From Pedobacter sp. FW305-3-2-15-E-R2A2 (GTDB lineage Bacteria > Bacteroidota > Bacteroidia > Sphingobacteriales > Sphingobacteriaceae), in the NCBI RefSeq assembly GCF_038446955.1, contig NZ_CP151803.1, positions 4,526,001-4,590,000 of the forward strand: a DNA stretch of 64,000 nt, read 5' to 3'. Made by a program: the position numbers and the translations under genes. Shown one piece after another: positions 1 to 7,910 of this stretch. The notes below the pieces were generated by a model. It was not told where the DNA came from. It saw only the letters and a program-made list of their open reading frames with translations, and did not search any database. Positions within the stretch are counted from its first letter, which is position 1. Each line of letters opens with the position of its first letter.

Positions 1-2
1 TT

Positions 3-1640
3 AATTACTTCTCCAATAAATGGCGTATCTCGACAAATATCGGCGGCAACCTTACGAATTACTGGATACACTCCATGAATAAAATTCATTATAGCAATGG
101 CCTCTGGAAAGATACAAATGAGCAAAAACTAAAGATGAATGGCTTAAATGCTTCCGGAGCAATTGAGTATGAGATCAACAAAAATAATATTATTGGTGTA
201 TTCATGAATTACGATTTAAATAGCCAAAAAAACAAGGATGAAAATTCTTCTTTTGTCTACGATCAAAGTGATATGCTCGACTCTACAATGCGAACCAAGG
301 GTTTTAATCCGCAGACTTTCCATGTATTAACATACAACATCAATTACACTCATAAATTTGATACACTTGGTAAAAAAATGACATTTGATTTCGATCAAAT
401 CATCAATAGTTCTAATCGAAAGCAGGACTTTTCTAATTTTGTTTTTGATGAAAAAGGAGAATTAAAACAACCCGGCAATCGCTTTCTTTCAGGAAACGAT
501 CAAAGCATGCAAATCACAACCGCAAATTTAGGGATTGATTTACCTACCAGATTTGCCAAATTTTCATTTGGCGGAAAGGTCACCTTCATTTCTAACGACA
601 ATAACACCTCTTTTTATCAGTATGTACAAAATGACTGGGAGGCTAAAAACAATAGATTTGACAATTTCAGATACCAGGAAAACATACAAGCCATTTACCT
701 AAAGGGAATAAAAAAGATGGGAAAATGGTCCTTTACTTTAGGCATAAGAGGGGAAAATACAGAAACTAAAGGCAACAGCAAGGTTTACAATCTCGCAACT
801 AAAAATTCTTATTTCAAATTATTTCCATCCGCCAACGTCAATTATCAACTCAACGACGACCACACCTTCAACCTAGCGTATAATAGAGGTATCACCCGAC
901 CAGGATTTTCATGGGTCAACCCGTTTAGATGGTATGTGAATGTTTATGAATTTTCACACGGCAATCCATCACTGCAACCATTTTTCAGTAATAGTTTCAC
1001 GTTTATGTACGTTTTCAAACAAAAATGGACTTTTAACATGAACTACAATAACAACAAAAATATGTATGCCGAGGTTACACTGCTAGATAACCAAAGCAGT
1101 TTACGTGAAACTATAGTAGACAATTTCCTGGATCTGCAAAGTTATAGTCTAAATATAACTACCGACTATACTTTTTTTAATAAATGGGAGATATATCCTT
1201 CTGTCTTTTTGAGCCATACAGGATTAACATCACATCGGGAACAAGTAAAAAGCGTCACCAATTTAAGCGGTGGGCTATCTGTATATAACCAGGTAGAAAT
1301 CCTCAAAGGACAAAAATTGCTTCTAAATTCTAATTCTGTATATAATCTACCAAAAGTTTCCGGAACTAATAAGTATCAATCCTTTTTCACACAAGATGTA
1401 GGCATAACACTTCAAGCCTATAAACGAAAGCTACAAATTAGCTTGGATGGAACTGACATTTTTAAGACGGGAACAAGAAGATTCATTTCAAACATAAACA
1501 ACATTGAAAGACAGGGCCGTAAATATTCCAATAGCCAAAATTTCACTTTAACACTCCGTTATAATTTTAAACATGGCAAAATCCAAAACAAGAAAACCCG
1601 GGAAAAAACAAATCAGGAAGAATTAAACAGATCTAATTAA
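3..1640 (+). CDS. Outer-membrane beta-barrel (TonB-dependent receptor-like) protein, 5' end outside window
   Basis: The frame is open from base 3, so the N-terminus lies before the window; the first internal ATG is at 75. The visible part is about 545 residues of alternating aromatic/polar strands typical of Bacteroidota outer-membrane barrels, with a receptor-barrel segment around ITRPGFSWVNPF and strands such as NLAYNRG and TLRYNF near the end. It matches what I know of the OMP_b-brl family of TonB-receptor-like proteins, which sit in the outer membrane. It ends in an unusual basic tail (KTREKTNQEELNRSN). The plug and any carboxypeptidase-regulatory-like domain would be upstream and cannot be seen. 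The substrate is unknown. The IS element follows 31 bp after the stop. Confidence 0.75.
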   Translation, partial: NYFSNKWRISTNIGGNLTNYWIHSMNKIHYSNGLWKDTNEQKLKMNGLNASGAIEYEINKNNIIGVFMNYDLNSQKNKDENSSFVYDQSDMLDSTMRTKGFNPQTFHVLTYNINYTHKFDTLGKKMTFDFDQIINSSNRKQDFSNFVFDEKGELKQPGNRFLSGNDQSMQITTANLGIDLPTRFAKFSFGGKVTFISNDNNTSFYQYVQNDWEAKNNRFDNFRYQENIQAIYLKGIKKMGKWSFTLGIRGENTETKGNSKVYNLATKNSYFKLFPSANVNYQLNDDHTFNLAYNRGITRPGFSWVNPFRWYVNVYEFSHGNPSLQPFFSNSFTFMYVFKQKWTFNMNYNNNKNMYAEVTLLDNQSSLRETIVDNFLDLQSYSLNITTDYTFFNKWEIYPSVFLSHTGLTSHREQVKSVTNLSGGLSVYNQVEILKGQKLLLNSNSVYNLPKVSGTNKYQSFFTQDVGITLQAYKRKLQISLDGTDIFKTGTRRFISNINNIERQGRKYSNSQNFTLTLRYNFKHGKIQNKKTREKTNQEELNRSN

Positions 1641-1663
1641 TTAGAGACCTAAGAAGATTTTAA

Positions 1664-1671
1664 ACTCATTA
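1664..1671. repeat. Target-site duplication, left copy
   Basis: ACTCATTA occurs directly outside the left inverted repeat and again directly outside the right one (3006-3013). An 8-bp duplication is the expected size for IS256-family transposition. Confidence 0.9.
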
Positions 1672-1695
1672 GAGGGTGTTTCACAAACTGTGTCA
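1672..1695. repeat. IS256-family left inverted repeat
   Basis: This 24-bp left end begins GAGGGTGTTTCACAAAC and pairs imperfectly with 2982-3005. It lies about 30 bp before the transposase start. Confidence 0.85.
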
Positions 1696-1725
1696 ATAGT
1701 GTAACTTTAAACTATCGACATAATT

Positions 1726-2961
1726 ATGGCAACACAAGAAGACTTTGATTTCGAAAGCTTCAAAAAGGAAGCTATAGCTGGCTTATATGCCGGCAAGAAA
1801 ATGACTGGCACGGATGGGGTACTAGCCCCGATGATGAAACACTTTCTGGAATCTATGATGACCGGAGAGCTGGAGCACCACATTTCAGAAAGTAAGCTAG
1901 CCGGTCAGTCCAACCGTAAGAACGGGAAAAGTAAGAAGACGGTTCGCAGCTTGAGCTCGGGAGAGTTTGAATTGGAAACCGGTCGGGACCGCCTGGGCAC
2001 TTTTGACCCTAAGGTTGTCCCCAAACGCCAACTGATCATTACAGAAGAACTGGAAGGGAACATCCTCTCGATGTATGCAATGGGGATGAGTACGCGTGCT
2101 ATGCGTGATTATATCCAGGAAATGTACGCCATGGACATTTCTGCAGCTGAGATCTCACGCATTACTGACAGCGTACTACCAGCCGTGCAGGAATGGCGCA
2201 ACAGACCCTTAGAAGCAGTTTACCCCTTTGTCTTCCTGGATTGCATGTTCTTTAAGGTCAGGGTAAATGGTGTAGTGGAAACCCGTGCAATCTACAATAT
2301 CCTGGGTGTGGATATTGAAGGCAAAAAAGATGTTTTGGGGCTTTATACGGCTGAAAACGAAGGCGCCAAATTCTGGCTTTCGGTACTCACTGATCTAAAA
2401 ACGCGTGGTGTTGAAGATATCCTGATCGCCTGCATTGATGGACTAAAGGGCTTCCCTGAAGCTGTAGAGGCTATCTTTCCAAAGACCAGGGTACAGCTTT
2501 GCATTGTTCACCAGATCCGCTGTTCTATGCGCTATGTTCCTGAGAAAGATAAAAAGGCAGTAATGGCCGATATGAAGCCAATCTATCAGGCGAATAATGA
2601 ACAGCTGGGATATGAAAAATTGCTGGAGTTCGAAGAGAAATGGGGGACGAAATATCCCCTGAGTTGTAAGTCCTGGCTGGACAACTGGGTAAACCTTTCT
2701 GCATTCTTTGAATACGATCAAGGGATCCGTAAGATTATTTACACCACCAATCCGATTGAGGGCGTACACCGCCAAATCCGCAAAATTACCAAGACCAAGG
2801 GGGCTTTTTCTTCTGAGCAGGCACTGATGAAACTCATGTATCTGGTCATCAAAAACATCAGTAAGAAATGGACGATGCCAATCCATAATTGGGGACCGGC
2901 ATTTTCACAACTTTATATTAAATTTGGTGACAGAATTCTTCAAGAGAATAAAGGATTCTGA
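1726..2961 (+). CDS. IS256-family (mutator-type) transposase
   Basis: This 411-residue protein catalyses cut-and-paste or copy-out transposition of the surrounding element. Candidate catalytic residues are D172 (VFLDCMFFKV), D238 (IACIDGLKGFPEAV) and E345 (TNPIEGVHRQIRK), which matches the DDE arrangement of mutator-type transposases. The CIVHQIR motif after the second Asp is also typical. Length is normal for the family and the frame is intact. The start ATG is 30 bp inside the left inverted repeat and the stop is 20 bp before the right one. Confidence 0.95.
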   Translation: MATQEDFDFESFKKEAIAGLYAGKKMTGTDGVLAPMMKHFLESMMTGELEHHISESKLAGQSNRKNGKSKKTVRSLSSGEFELETGRDRLGTFDPKVVPKRQLIITEELEGNILSMYAMGMSTRAMRDYIQEMYAMDISAAEISRITDSVLPAVQEWRNRPLEAVYPFVFLDCMFFKVRVNGVVETRAIYNILGVDIEGKKDVLGLYTAENEGAKFWLSVLTDLKTRGVEDILIACIDGLKGFPEAVEAIFPKTRVQLCIVHQIRCSMRYVPEKDKKAVMADMKPIYQANNEQLGYEKLLEFEEKWGTKYPLSCKSWLDNWVNLSAFFEYDQGIRKIIYTTNPIEGVHRQIRKITKTKGAFSSEQALMKLMYLVIKNISKKWTMPIHNWGPAFSQLYIKFGDRILQENKGF

Positions 2962-2981
2962 GAGGCGTTAATTTTTGAAAC

Positions 2982-3005
2982 TGACACAGTTCATGTTACA
3001 CTCCC
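2982..3005. repeat. IS256-family right inverted repeat
   Basis: Reverse-complement partner of 1672-1695, 18 of 24 positions identical. The outer end abuts the ACTCATTA duplication. Confidence 0.85.
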
Positions 3006-3013
3006 ACTCATTA
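3006..3013. repeat. Target-site duplication, right copy
   Basis: Exact copy of 1664-1671 (ACTCATTA). Its last three bases are the reverse complement of the glycosyltransferase stop codon, so the stop is kept on the side that matters. Confidence 0.9.
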
Positions 3014-4294
3014 AAACCATCTCTGAAGTTTTCTTTTTGCTCTTATATCCAGTTCAACCTCATATTGCTTATTTCTGTTAATCACATGCTCATTACTGTC
3101 GTGAAGCCTATAAGAATAAACCGGATAACTAACATGATGCGTATTCTCAAATCCGGAAATTTCGAACATAGGAAACATTAACGCCATATCATATGTCATC
3201 TCATAAAACATGCCCTCCTTATTTTTAAGCGAACTGACATCAGCATCTTGTGTCAGAAACTCTTTATAAACTTTATACTTAAAAGTCTTTAAATGCGACC
3301 CTTTCCAGGCTGAAGTTCTGAGATTCAAAAACTCATTCTCTGTATAGCTGTTCTTATAAATTTTATACCCGTTCATTTCCACGAAACTTCCATAACTCAC
3401 TAAACAATTTTCATGGTCAGCATAAACATTATTAATGATATCCAACGAGTATTTCTGAAAAAGGGCATCATCTCCATCTACAATTGCAACAATATCTTCA
3501 TCATCAAAATCATAGCCAATCAGAACTTCATGAATATTCCGTAATGCAAATTTTCGGACATCATTCTTCACTACTATAAAATTTGGATGATTAGGGATCT
3601 GTTGAACCGAATTATCAGATGAGCAATCATCTATCAAAAAAACCCTGAAATTTGAATGGTTTTGGTTTAAGATAGATCGGCAACAATCTTCCAGATATTT
3701 TTCTACGTTGCGAAACGGAATTATAATATTAATCCGCTCTCTATTTTTATTAGCCAAACAACGATTAGTTTCTGAATGTTCCTTTCTATTGTCCTCGAAT
3801 TCCGATGTATTGTAAAGTGCCTTCACCAAGATCGGAGTATTCAAAAATTCTTCAATACTTTTAATCGGATAATCATCTTTGATGGCCAATACAGCGTCAA
3901 AAACACTATTTAATAAAACAAACGCTTCGAATTCTTTTATTTGAGGAATAAAAAACAATTTGTCCTGAATATGCGTTATGTTATCCAACTGGTGCCCGTT
4001 CAATAAAAGTATAGAAATATCCAGCGCTGCAACTTTAAATATATACTCAAAAAAATCCTTTACATCGAAACCTTTCGTTGCGAAGCTTACCTCTCTAATG
4101 ATTAAAATAGCGTCATCTTCATTTTCTTTGGCCTTTAGGATGATATTTTTCAGTCCCTCAAGTTCAAACCGATCATCATAGGGGGAAAATTCAATTAGAT
4201 CTAATTCCTGATATCTTTTTACATTCTTTTCAATTTTCTTCTTTTCAACATTATTCAGTATAAATGTTGAGATACTTAAATTTTCCATCCTCAT
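3011..4294 (-). CDS. Family 2 glycosyltransferase with an extra N-terminal domain
   Basis: This 427-residue protein probably transfers a sugar from a nucleotide donor to a surface polysaccharide or glycoprotein. Residues about 188-280 form a GT-A core: INIIIPFRNVEKYL, then LIDDCSSDNS, then the metal-binding IVDGDDALF (DGDD at 273-276). Residues 1-185 do not belong to the usual GT2 core; they contain NEDDAILIIREVSF and a hydrophobic LDISILLLNG segment, so they may be a second, degenerate GT-A-like module. No signal peptide or membrane helix is evident. The gene is not in an obvious polysaccharide operon. Substrate and product are unknown. The ATG at 4294 is the first in frame; ATG at 4288 (MENLS) is an alternative. 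Confidence 0.8.
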   Translation of the reverse strand: MRMENLSISTFILNNVEKKKIEKNVKRYQELDLIEFSPYDDRFELEGLKNIILKAKENEDDAILIIREVSFATKGFDVKDFFEYIFKVAALDISILLLNGHQLDNITHIQDKLFFIPQIKEFEAFVLLNSVFDAVLAIKDDYPIKSIEEFLNTPILVKALYNTSEFEDNRKEHSETNRCLANKNRERINIIIPFRNVEKYLEDCCRSILNQNHSNFRVFLIDDCSSDNSVQQIPNHPNFIVVKNDVRKFALRNIHEVLIGYDFDDEDIVAIVDGDDALFQKYSLDIINNVYADHENCLVSYGSFVEMNGYKIYKNSYTENEFLNLRTSAWKGSHLKTFKYKVYKEFLTQDADVSSLKNKEGMFYEMTYDMALMFPMFEISGFENTHHVSYPVYSYRLHDSNEHVINRNKQYEVELDIRAKRKLQRWF

Positions 4295-4467
4295 AGTCTT
4301 TAGCTGTAAGCAACCCGCGCTACATAGTTAATCAAACTACTCATACTTTTCTTTAAAAACAATTTTATTTTACCATTTATAGAGAGGATTGATAGAAAAT
4401 CTAGTCAAGCATTCTATAATCCGTTTGGGATTTATTTAAGGTAGGTAGTCACAGGGCAAATCAGTGT
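4295..4467. other. Intergenic, nothing recognised
   Basis: AT-rich spacer upstream of the glycosyltransferase. I see no coding remnant, RNA gene or clear promoter consensus here. Confidence 0.4.
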
Positions 4468-4705
4468 TTAATTTTGAACAGGAAAAGCCTTTTCTGGCAG
4501 GAAATCAGCAGGCGAGATATCGAAATGATCCGCTAAAGCATTAATGTGGTTTAAATTATACTTGGCCCTATGTCCGGGATTTTCAACTTGACTGATAAAT
4601 GTTTTACCAACATCCAATATCTGCCTGTGTTAAGCACTTTGTCTTTCTCAACTTTAAGACAAAGTCAACAACATATTGTTCAATGGGACTCAATACACAT
4701 TTCAT
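4468..4705 (-). pseudogene. Frameshifted XRE-family helix-turn-helix regulator remnant
   Basis: Reading the minus strand from ATG at 4705 gives MKCVLSPIEQYVVDFVLKL then RKTKCLTQADIGCW and a stop. One frame over, the protein continues as LDVGKTFISQVENPGH, then NALADHFDISPADFLPEKAF and a stop at 4468. Together these form a Cro/C1-type HTH of about 80 residues of a kind common in Sphingobacteriaceae, with helix 2/3 (LTQA...GKTFISQVENP) split by the break. The total length is 3n+1, and relative to the usual TQAxxAxxLDV spacing about 11 bases appear to be missing. The gene should encode no functional HTH in this form. Confidence 0.7.
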
Positions 4706-4778
4706 TCCCCTAATGATAATAAGAATATCGGTCTAAAATCTAACATAGCCGAAGGCAACTGAAGAAGGACTGCTATCG

Positions 4779-4970
4779 CTAATAAAGATTAGCATTTCCG
4801 TACCACTCTTTGGATGTAGATTCCGGGTGATGACGAGAAATAAGGATTACTACCAATAACAAAACAGAAACAACGATTACCCCTAGTAATGGGTTACTAG
4901 TTGATTCCTTTGCTTTTGGCTGTGTAAAACCCAAAAACAGTTCCAAGACTATCCAAAGTAAATTTGCCAT
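4779..4970 (-). CDS. Small predicted membrane protein, 63 aa
   Basis: No family recognised. An N-terminal hydrophobic stretch (LLWIVLELFLGF) and a stronger helix (LLGVIVVSVLLLVVILI) suggest one or two membrane segments with a short polar tail. It stands alone between the regulator remnant and the penicillin-binding protein. Being short, it could be a chance ORF; the helix composition and ATG start favour a real gene only weakly. Confidence 0.4.
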   Translation of the reverse strand: MANLLWIVLELFLGFTQPKAKESTSNPLLGVIVVSVLLLVVILISRHHPESTSKEWYGNANLY

Positions 4971-5172
4971 ATCCAGTTATATTATTTACGCTAAAATAGT
5001 TAAGCCAAATCATTATTCCAATTTTATTTCCCCATCAAACATTCAGCACCACTAAGGGTTACCACTTAACCTTTAGACAGTTGTCAAGCTCCTTTACATC
5101 CATTCTTTAAGACTCATGAACCCTGCTTTATTCCCTGGGACCTTTAATTTAAATATAGAATAAAATTTAAGT

Positions 5173-5191
5173 AAATTAATTACGTTAATTT
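5173..5191. promoter_or_regulatory. Palindrome and tandem 10-mers upstream of the PBP gene
   Basis: AAATTAA-TTACG-TTAATTT is a perfect inverted repeat with a 5-base spacer at 5173-5191. It is followed by two tandem copies of TTTAACACAA at 5203-5222, about 30 bp before the start codon. Position and symmetry suggest a regulator site, but the sequence is very AT-rich and chance is possible. Confidence 0.3.
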
Positions 5192-5252
5192 GTACTGCAA
5201 GTTTTAACACAATTTAACACAAACTGTTTTACGTTTTTTTGATCTTTATCCC

Positions 5253-7721
5253 ATGTTTAAAGAAATTCGCAATAAATATATCCGTTATTCAAGCATATTC
5301 CTGTTTTGCATTATCATCTTCTTTTGCGCGTTGCAACTCAACTTCTTATGGTTATTTGGTTACTCCCCATCCTATAAAGACATTAAAGCCCCGACCCTTA
5401 GTGTAGGCTCTGAGCTCTATACTGCTGATGGAAAACTAATCGGCCGTTATTATAAAGAAAACCGGACTCCGGTAAGTTTCAATGAGATTGCGCCCAGCGT
5501 CATCAAAGCATTGGTAGCTACAGAAGATGTTCGTTTCTATAGCCATATGGGGATAGATTTCCGCTCTTTGCTTTCCAGCGGACTCTCCACTGCGACCGGC
5601 GATAAACGTGGGGCCAGTACCATCACACAACAGCTTGCCAAAAACCTTTACCGTACCAGATACAACAAATCACAGGGGTTTATTAAACATATTCCTGTCG
5701 TCCGTACCATTGTCTCCAAATTAAAGGAATGGATGACTGCGGTAAAACTGGAGTCTAACTATCCTAAGGACGATATCATCACCATGTACCTCAATACCGT
5801 GTCCTTTGGAAACAATGCCTATGGCATTAAGACTGCTGCAAGGGTTTATTTTGATAAGCAAACCAATGAGCTGGAAGTTCCGGAATCCGCATTACTTGTG
5901 GGCATGCTGAAAGGTACAAGCCTTTATAACCCGATAAAGAACCCTGCTAAGGCGCTGGAACGCAGAAATGTGGCCCTGGCTCAGATGAACAAATACAACT
6001 ACATCACTGCTGCAGAACTGAACACCTATAAAAACACACCTATTAAACTTAAGGAAGGTCGCGTAGATGAAGGAAGTGATGGTGATTCTTACCTTAGAGC
6101 GGCTGTAGACAAGTACCTGGAGAAATGGGCTGACGACAATGACTACGACCTTTACGAAGATGGATTAAAAATCTATACCACCATCGACTCCAAGCTTCAG
6201 AAATATGCAGAAGAAGCTGTGGCTGAACAAATGAAAACCATCCAGAGAAGATTCTATAGTGTTTGGGGAAATGAAGATCCTTGGGAAGATTCCGAAAAGA
6301 AAAAAGTAGACTACCCGGATCGTGCCATGCGCAAGTTACCGATCTATGCCCTCCTGGAAAAAAAATACAGCAATACACCGGATTCGGTGACTGCCTATTT
6401 CAATAAAAAGAAAAAGATGAAAATCTTCACCTGGAAAGGTGACCGCGATACCCTCTTCTCTACCATGGATTCTATCCGTTATTATGGAAAAATCATGAAT
6501 ACCGGAATGATGACGATGGACCCTTTCAGTGGTAAAATCAAAGTCTGGGTTGGTGGGATCGACCATAAGTTCTTTAAATACGACCACGTTAACCAGAGCA
6601 AAAGACAGGCGGGATCTACCTTTAAGCCTTTCGCCTACCTTGCGGCATTGCAGGATGGCATGAGCCCATGTGATAAATTCACAGACAAGCCGGTTAAGAT
6701 CAAATATGAGGAAAATGGCAAAACGGAATACTGGGAGCCTAAAAATGCCGACTGGAATTATAGTTATCGCGAAATGTCACTTCGCTGGGCATTGGGTAAA
6801 TCAGTAAACACCATTACCGCACAGGTTACAGAAGCCGTTGGCGCAGAAAATGTGGTAAAATGGGCACATGAATGTGGAATAGAAAGTCCGCTGAAATCTG
6901 TACCATCCGTAAGCTTAGGTCCAAATGATGTTTCCGTATTTGAAATGGTAAGGGCCTATAGTACCTTTCTGAATGAAGGCGTAAGAACAGAACCGATCCT
7001 TGTTGAAAAAATCACCGATCAGGACAATAACATCATAGAAGAGTTTAAAGCGAAAACAAAAAGAGTGCTTTCTGAAGAAATTGCATGGCTGATGCTGTAC
7101 ATGCTCAGAGGGGGAATGGAAGAACCGGGAGGAACCTCACAAGCCCTTTGGGAATGGGACCTCTGGAAAAACAACAATCAGATTGGTGGAAAAACAGGAA
7201 CCTCATCTGACTATGTAGATGCCTGGTATATGGGCGTTACAAAAGACCTCGTTACCGGTGTTTGGGTAGGATGTGATGAACGGACTGCGCATTTCAAAAA
7301 CGGAGAAACCGGAGAAGGATCAAGAACAGCCTTACCGATCTTTGCCAAGTTTATGGAAAAAGTGTACCATGACCCAAGTACAGGATATACTTATGGTGCC
7401 TTCCCTAAATCAAAAGTAAAAATTACCAGAGAGATCAATTGTCCAAGTCCGAGGATTCGGGTAGACACTGCAGTCTCAGATAGCCTTTCAGTAGATTCGA
7501 CTGCCCTGGCTACCCCTGCAGTAGAAGAACAGCAACAACCGGTACTGAAGGAAGAAGACATCATAAAAACGGAAGAAAAGAAGGTTCCTGAACCAGCTAA
7601 ACAGCCTGTTGCTGAAGTTCCCTTAACCAGAAAGGAAAAAAGAGAACTGAGAAAGAAACAGCGGGAAGAAGAGAAAGAAAAAGAACGCATCAAAAAAGAG
7701 CAGGAAAAGAACAACCAATAA
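5253..7721 (+). CDS. Class A penicillin-binding protein (bifunctional transglycosylase/transpeptidase)
   Basis: This 822-residue enzyme polymerises lipid II and cross-links peptidoglycan at the inner-membrane outer face. Residues 12-36 are a membrane anchor. The GT51 domain (about 50-240) shows the catalytic Glu in VATEDVRFYSHMGID (E91), GASTITQQLAKN and the KLKEWMTAVKLE region. The transpeptidase domain (about 410-690) has STFK (S455), SVN (517-519) and KTGT (647-650), all three motifs intact. A Pro/Glu-rich region and a highly charged Lys/Glu tail (about 765-822) follow, probably disordered. The length is typical of PBP1A/1C-like proteins in the phylum. It is transcribed alone. Confidence 0.93.
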   Translation: MFKEIRNKYIRYSSIFLFCIIIFFCALQLNFLWLFGYSPSYKDIKAPTLSVGSELYTADGKLIGRYYKENRTPVSFNEIAPSVIKALVATEDVRFYSHMGIDFRSLLSSGLSTATGDKRGASTITQQLAKNLYRTRYNKSQGFIKHIPVVRTIVSKLKEWMTAVKLESNYPKDDIITMYLNTVSFGNNAYGIKTAARVYFDKQTNELEVPESALLVGMLKGTSLYNPIKNPAKALERRNVALAQMNKYNYITAAELNTYKNTPIKLKEGRVDEGSDGDSYLRAAVDKYLEKWADDNDYDLYEDGLKIYTTIDSKLQKYAEEAVAEQMKTIQRRFYSVWGNEDPWEDSEKKKVDYPDRAMRKLPIYALLEKKYSNTPDSVTAYFNKKKKMKIFTWKGDRDTLFSTMDSIRYYGKIMNTGMMTMDPFSGKIKVWVGGIDHKFFKYDHVNQSKRQAGSTFKPFAYLAALQDGMSPCDKFTDKPVKIKYEENGKTEYWEPKNADWNYSYREMSLRWALGKSVNTITAQVTEAVGAENVVKWAHECGIESPLKSVPSVSLGPNDVSVFEMVRAYSTFLNEGVRTEPILVEKITDQDNNIIEEFKAKTKRVLSEEIAWLMLYMLRGGMEEPGGTSQALWEWDLWKNNNQIGGKTGTSSDYVDAWYMGVTKDLVTGVWVGCDERTAHFKNGETGEGSRTALPIFAKFMEKVYHDPSTGYTYGAFPKSKVKITREINCPSPRIRVDTAVSDSLSVDSTALATPAVEEQQQPVLKEEDIIKTEEKKVPEPAKQPVAEVPLTRKEKRELRKKQREEEKEKERIKKEQEKNNQ

Positions 7722-7738
7722 AAGCAGATATAATAACG

Positions 7739-7766
7739 ATGCCCCGCCCCAAAAGGTCCGGGGCAT
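7739..7766. terminator. Probable terminator hairpin after the PBP gene
   Basis: ATGCCCCG (7739-7746) pairs with CGGGGCAT (7759-7766), giving an 8-bp GC-rich stem 18 bp after the stop. The T tract is weak. Confidence 0.55.
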
Positions 7767-7910
7767 TTGCTCAAAGCCTCCTGCTCAAATTATTGCCCTG
7801 CTGTAGCGTATTCCCTCTCCCAGACGTTCTCCTTGAAATAACTGATGCCAGCCAGTAAACTTAATAAGACAATTTTGCGTAAATTTAAACACAACCAACA
7901 TAATCACGCT

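Larger units (their letters stand above)
1672..3005 (+). mobile_element. IS256-family insertion sequence, complete, 1334 bp
   Basis: The element is bounded by imperfect 24-bp inverted repeats at 1672-1695 and 2982-3005 (18 of 24 positions match, with a shared AACTGTGTCA inner block). It contains one intact transposase gene and is flanked by an exact 8-bp direct repeat. Inverted repeats, an unbroken DDE transposase and an undecayed target duplication together indicate a recent, potentially active insertion. It sits between two convergent genes, and the right duplication includes the TAA stop of the glycosyltransferase, so neither flanking reading frame is broken. Confidence 0.93.

Noticed and set aside
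2443..2886. 147-codon minus-strand ORF inside the transposase
   Set aside because: It is a shadow of the intact DDE transposase, whose catalytic motifs are all in the plus frame.
7845..7910. Upstream ATG extension of the metallopeptidase fusion
   Set aside because: The extension would put 22 basic residues before a clear signal peptide; the ATG at 7911 is the natural start.
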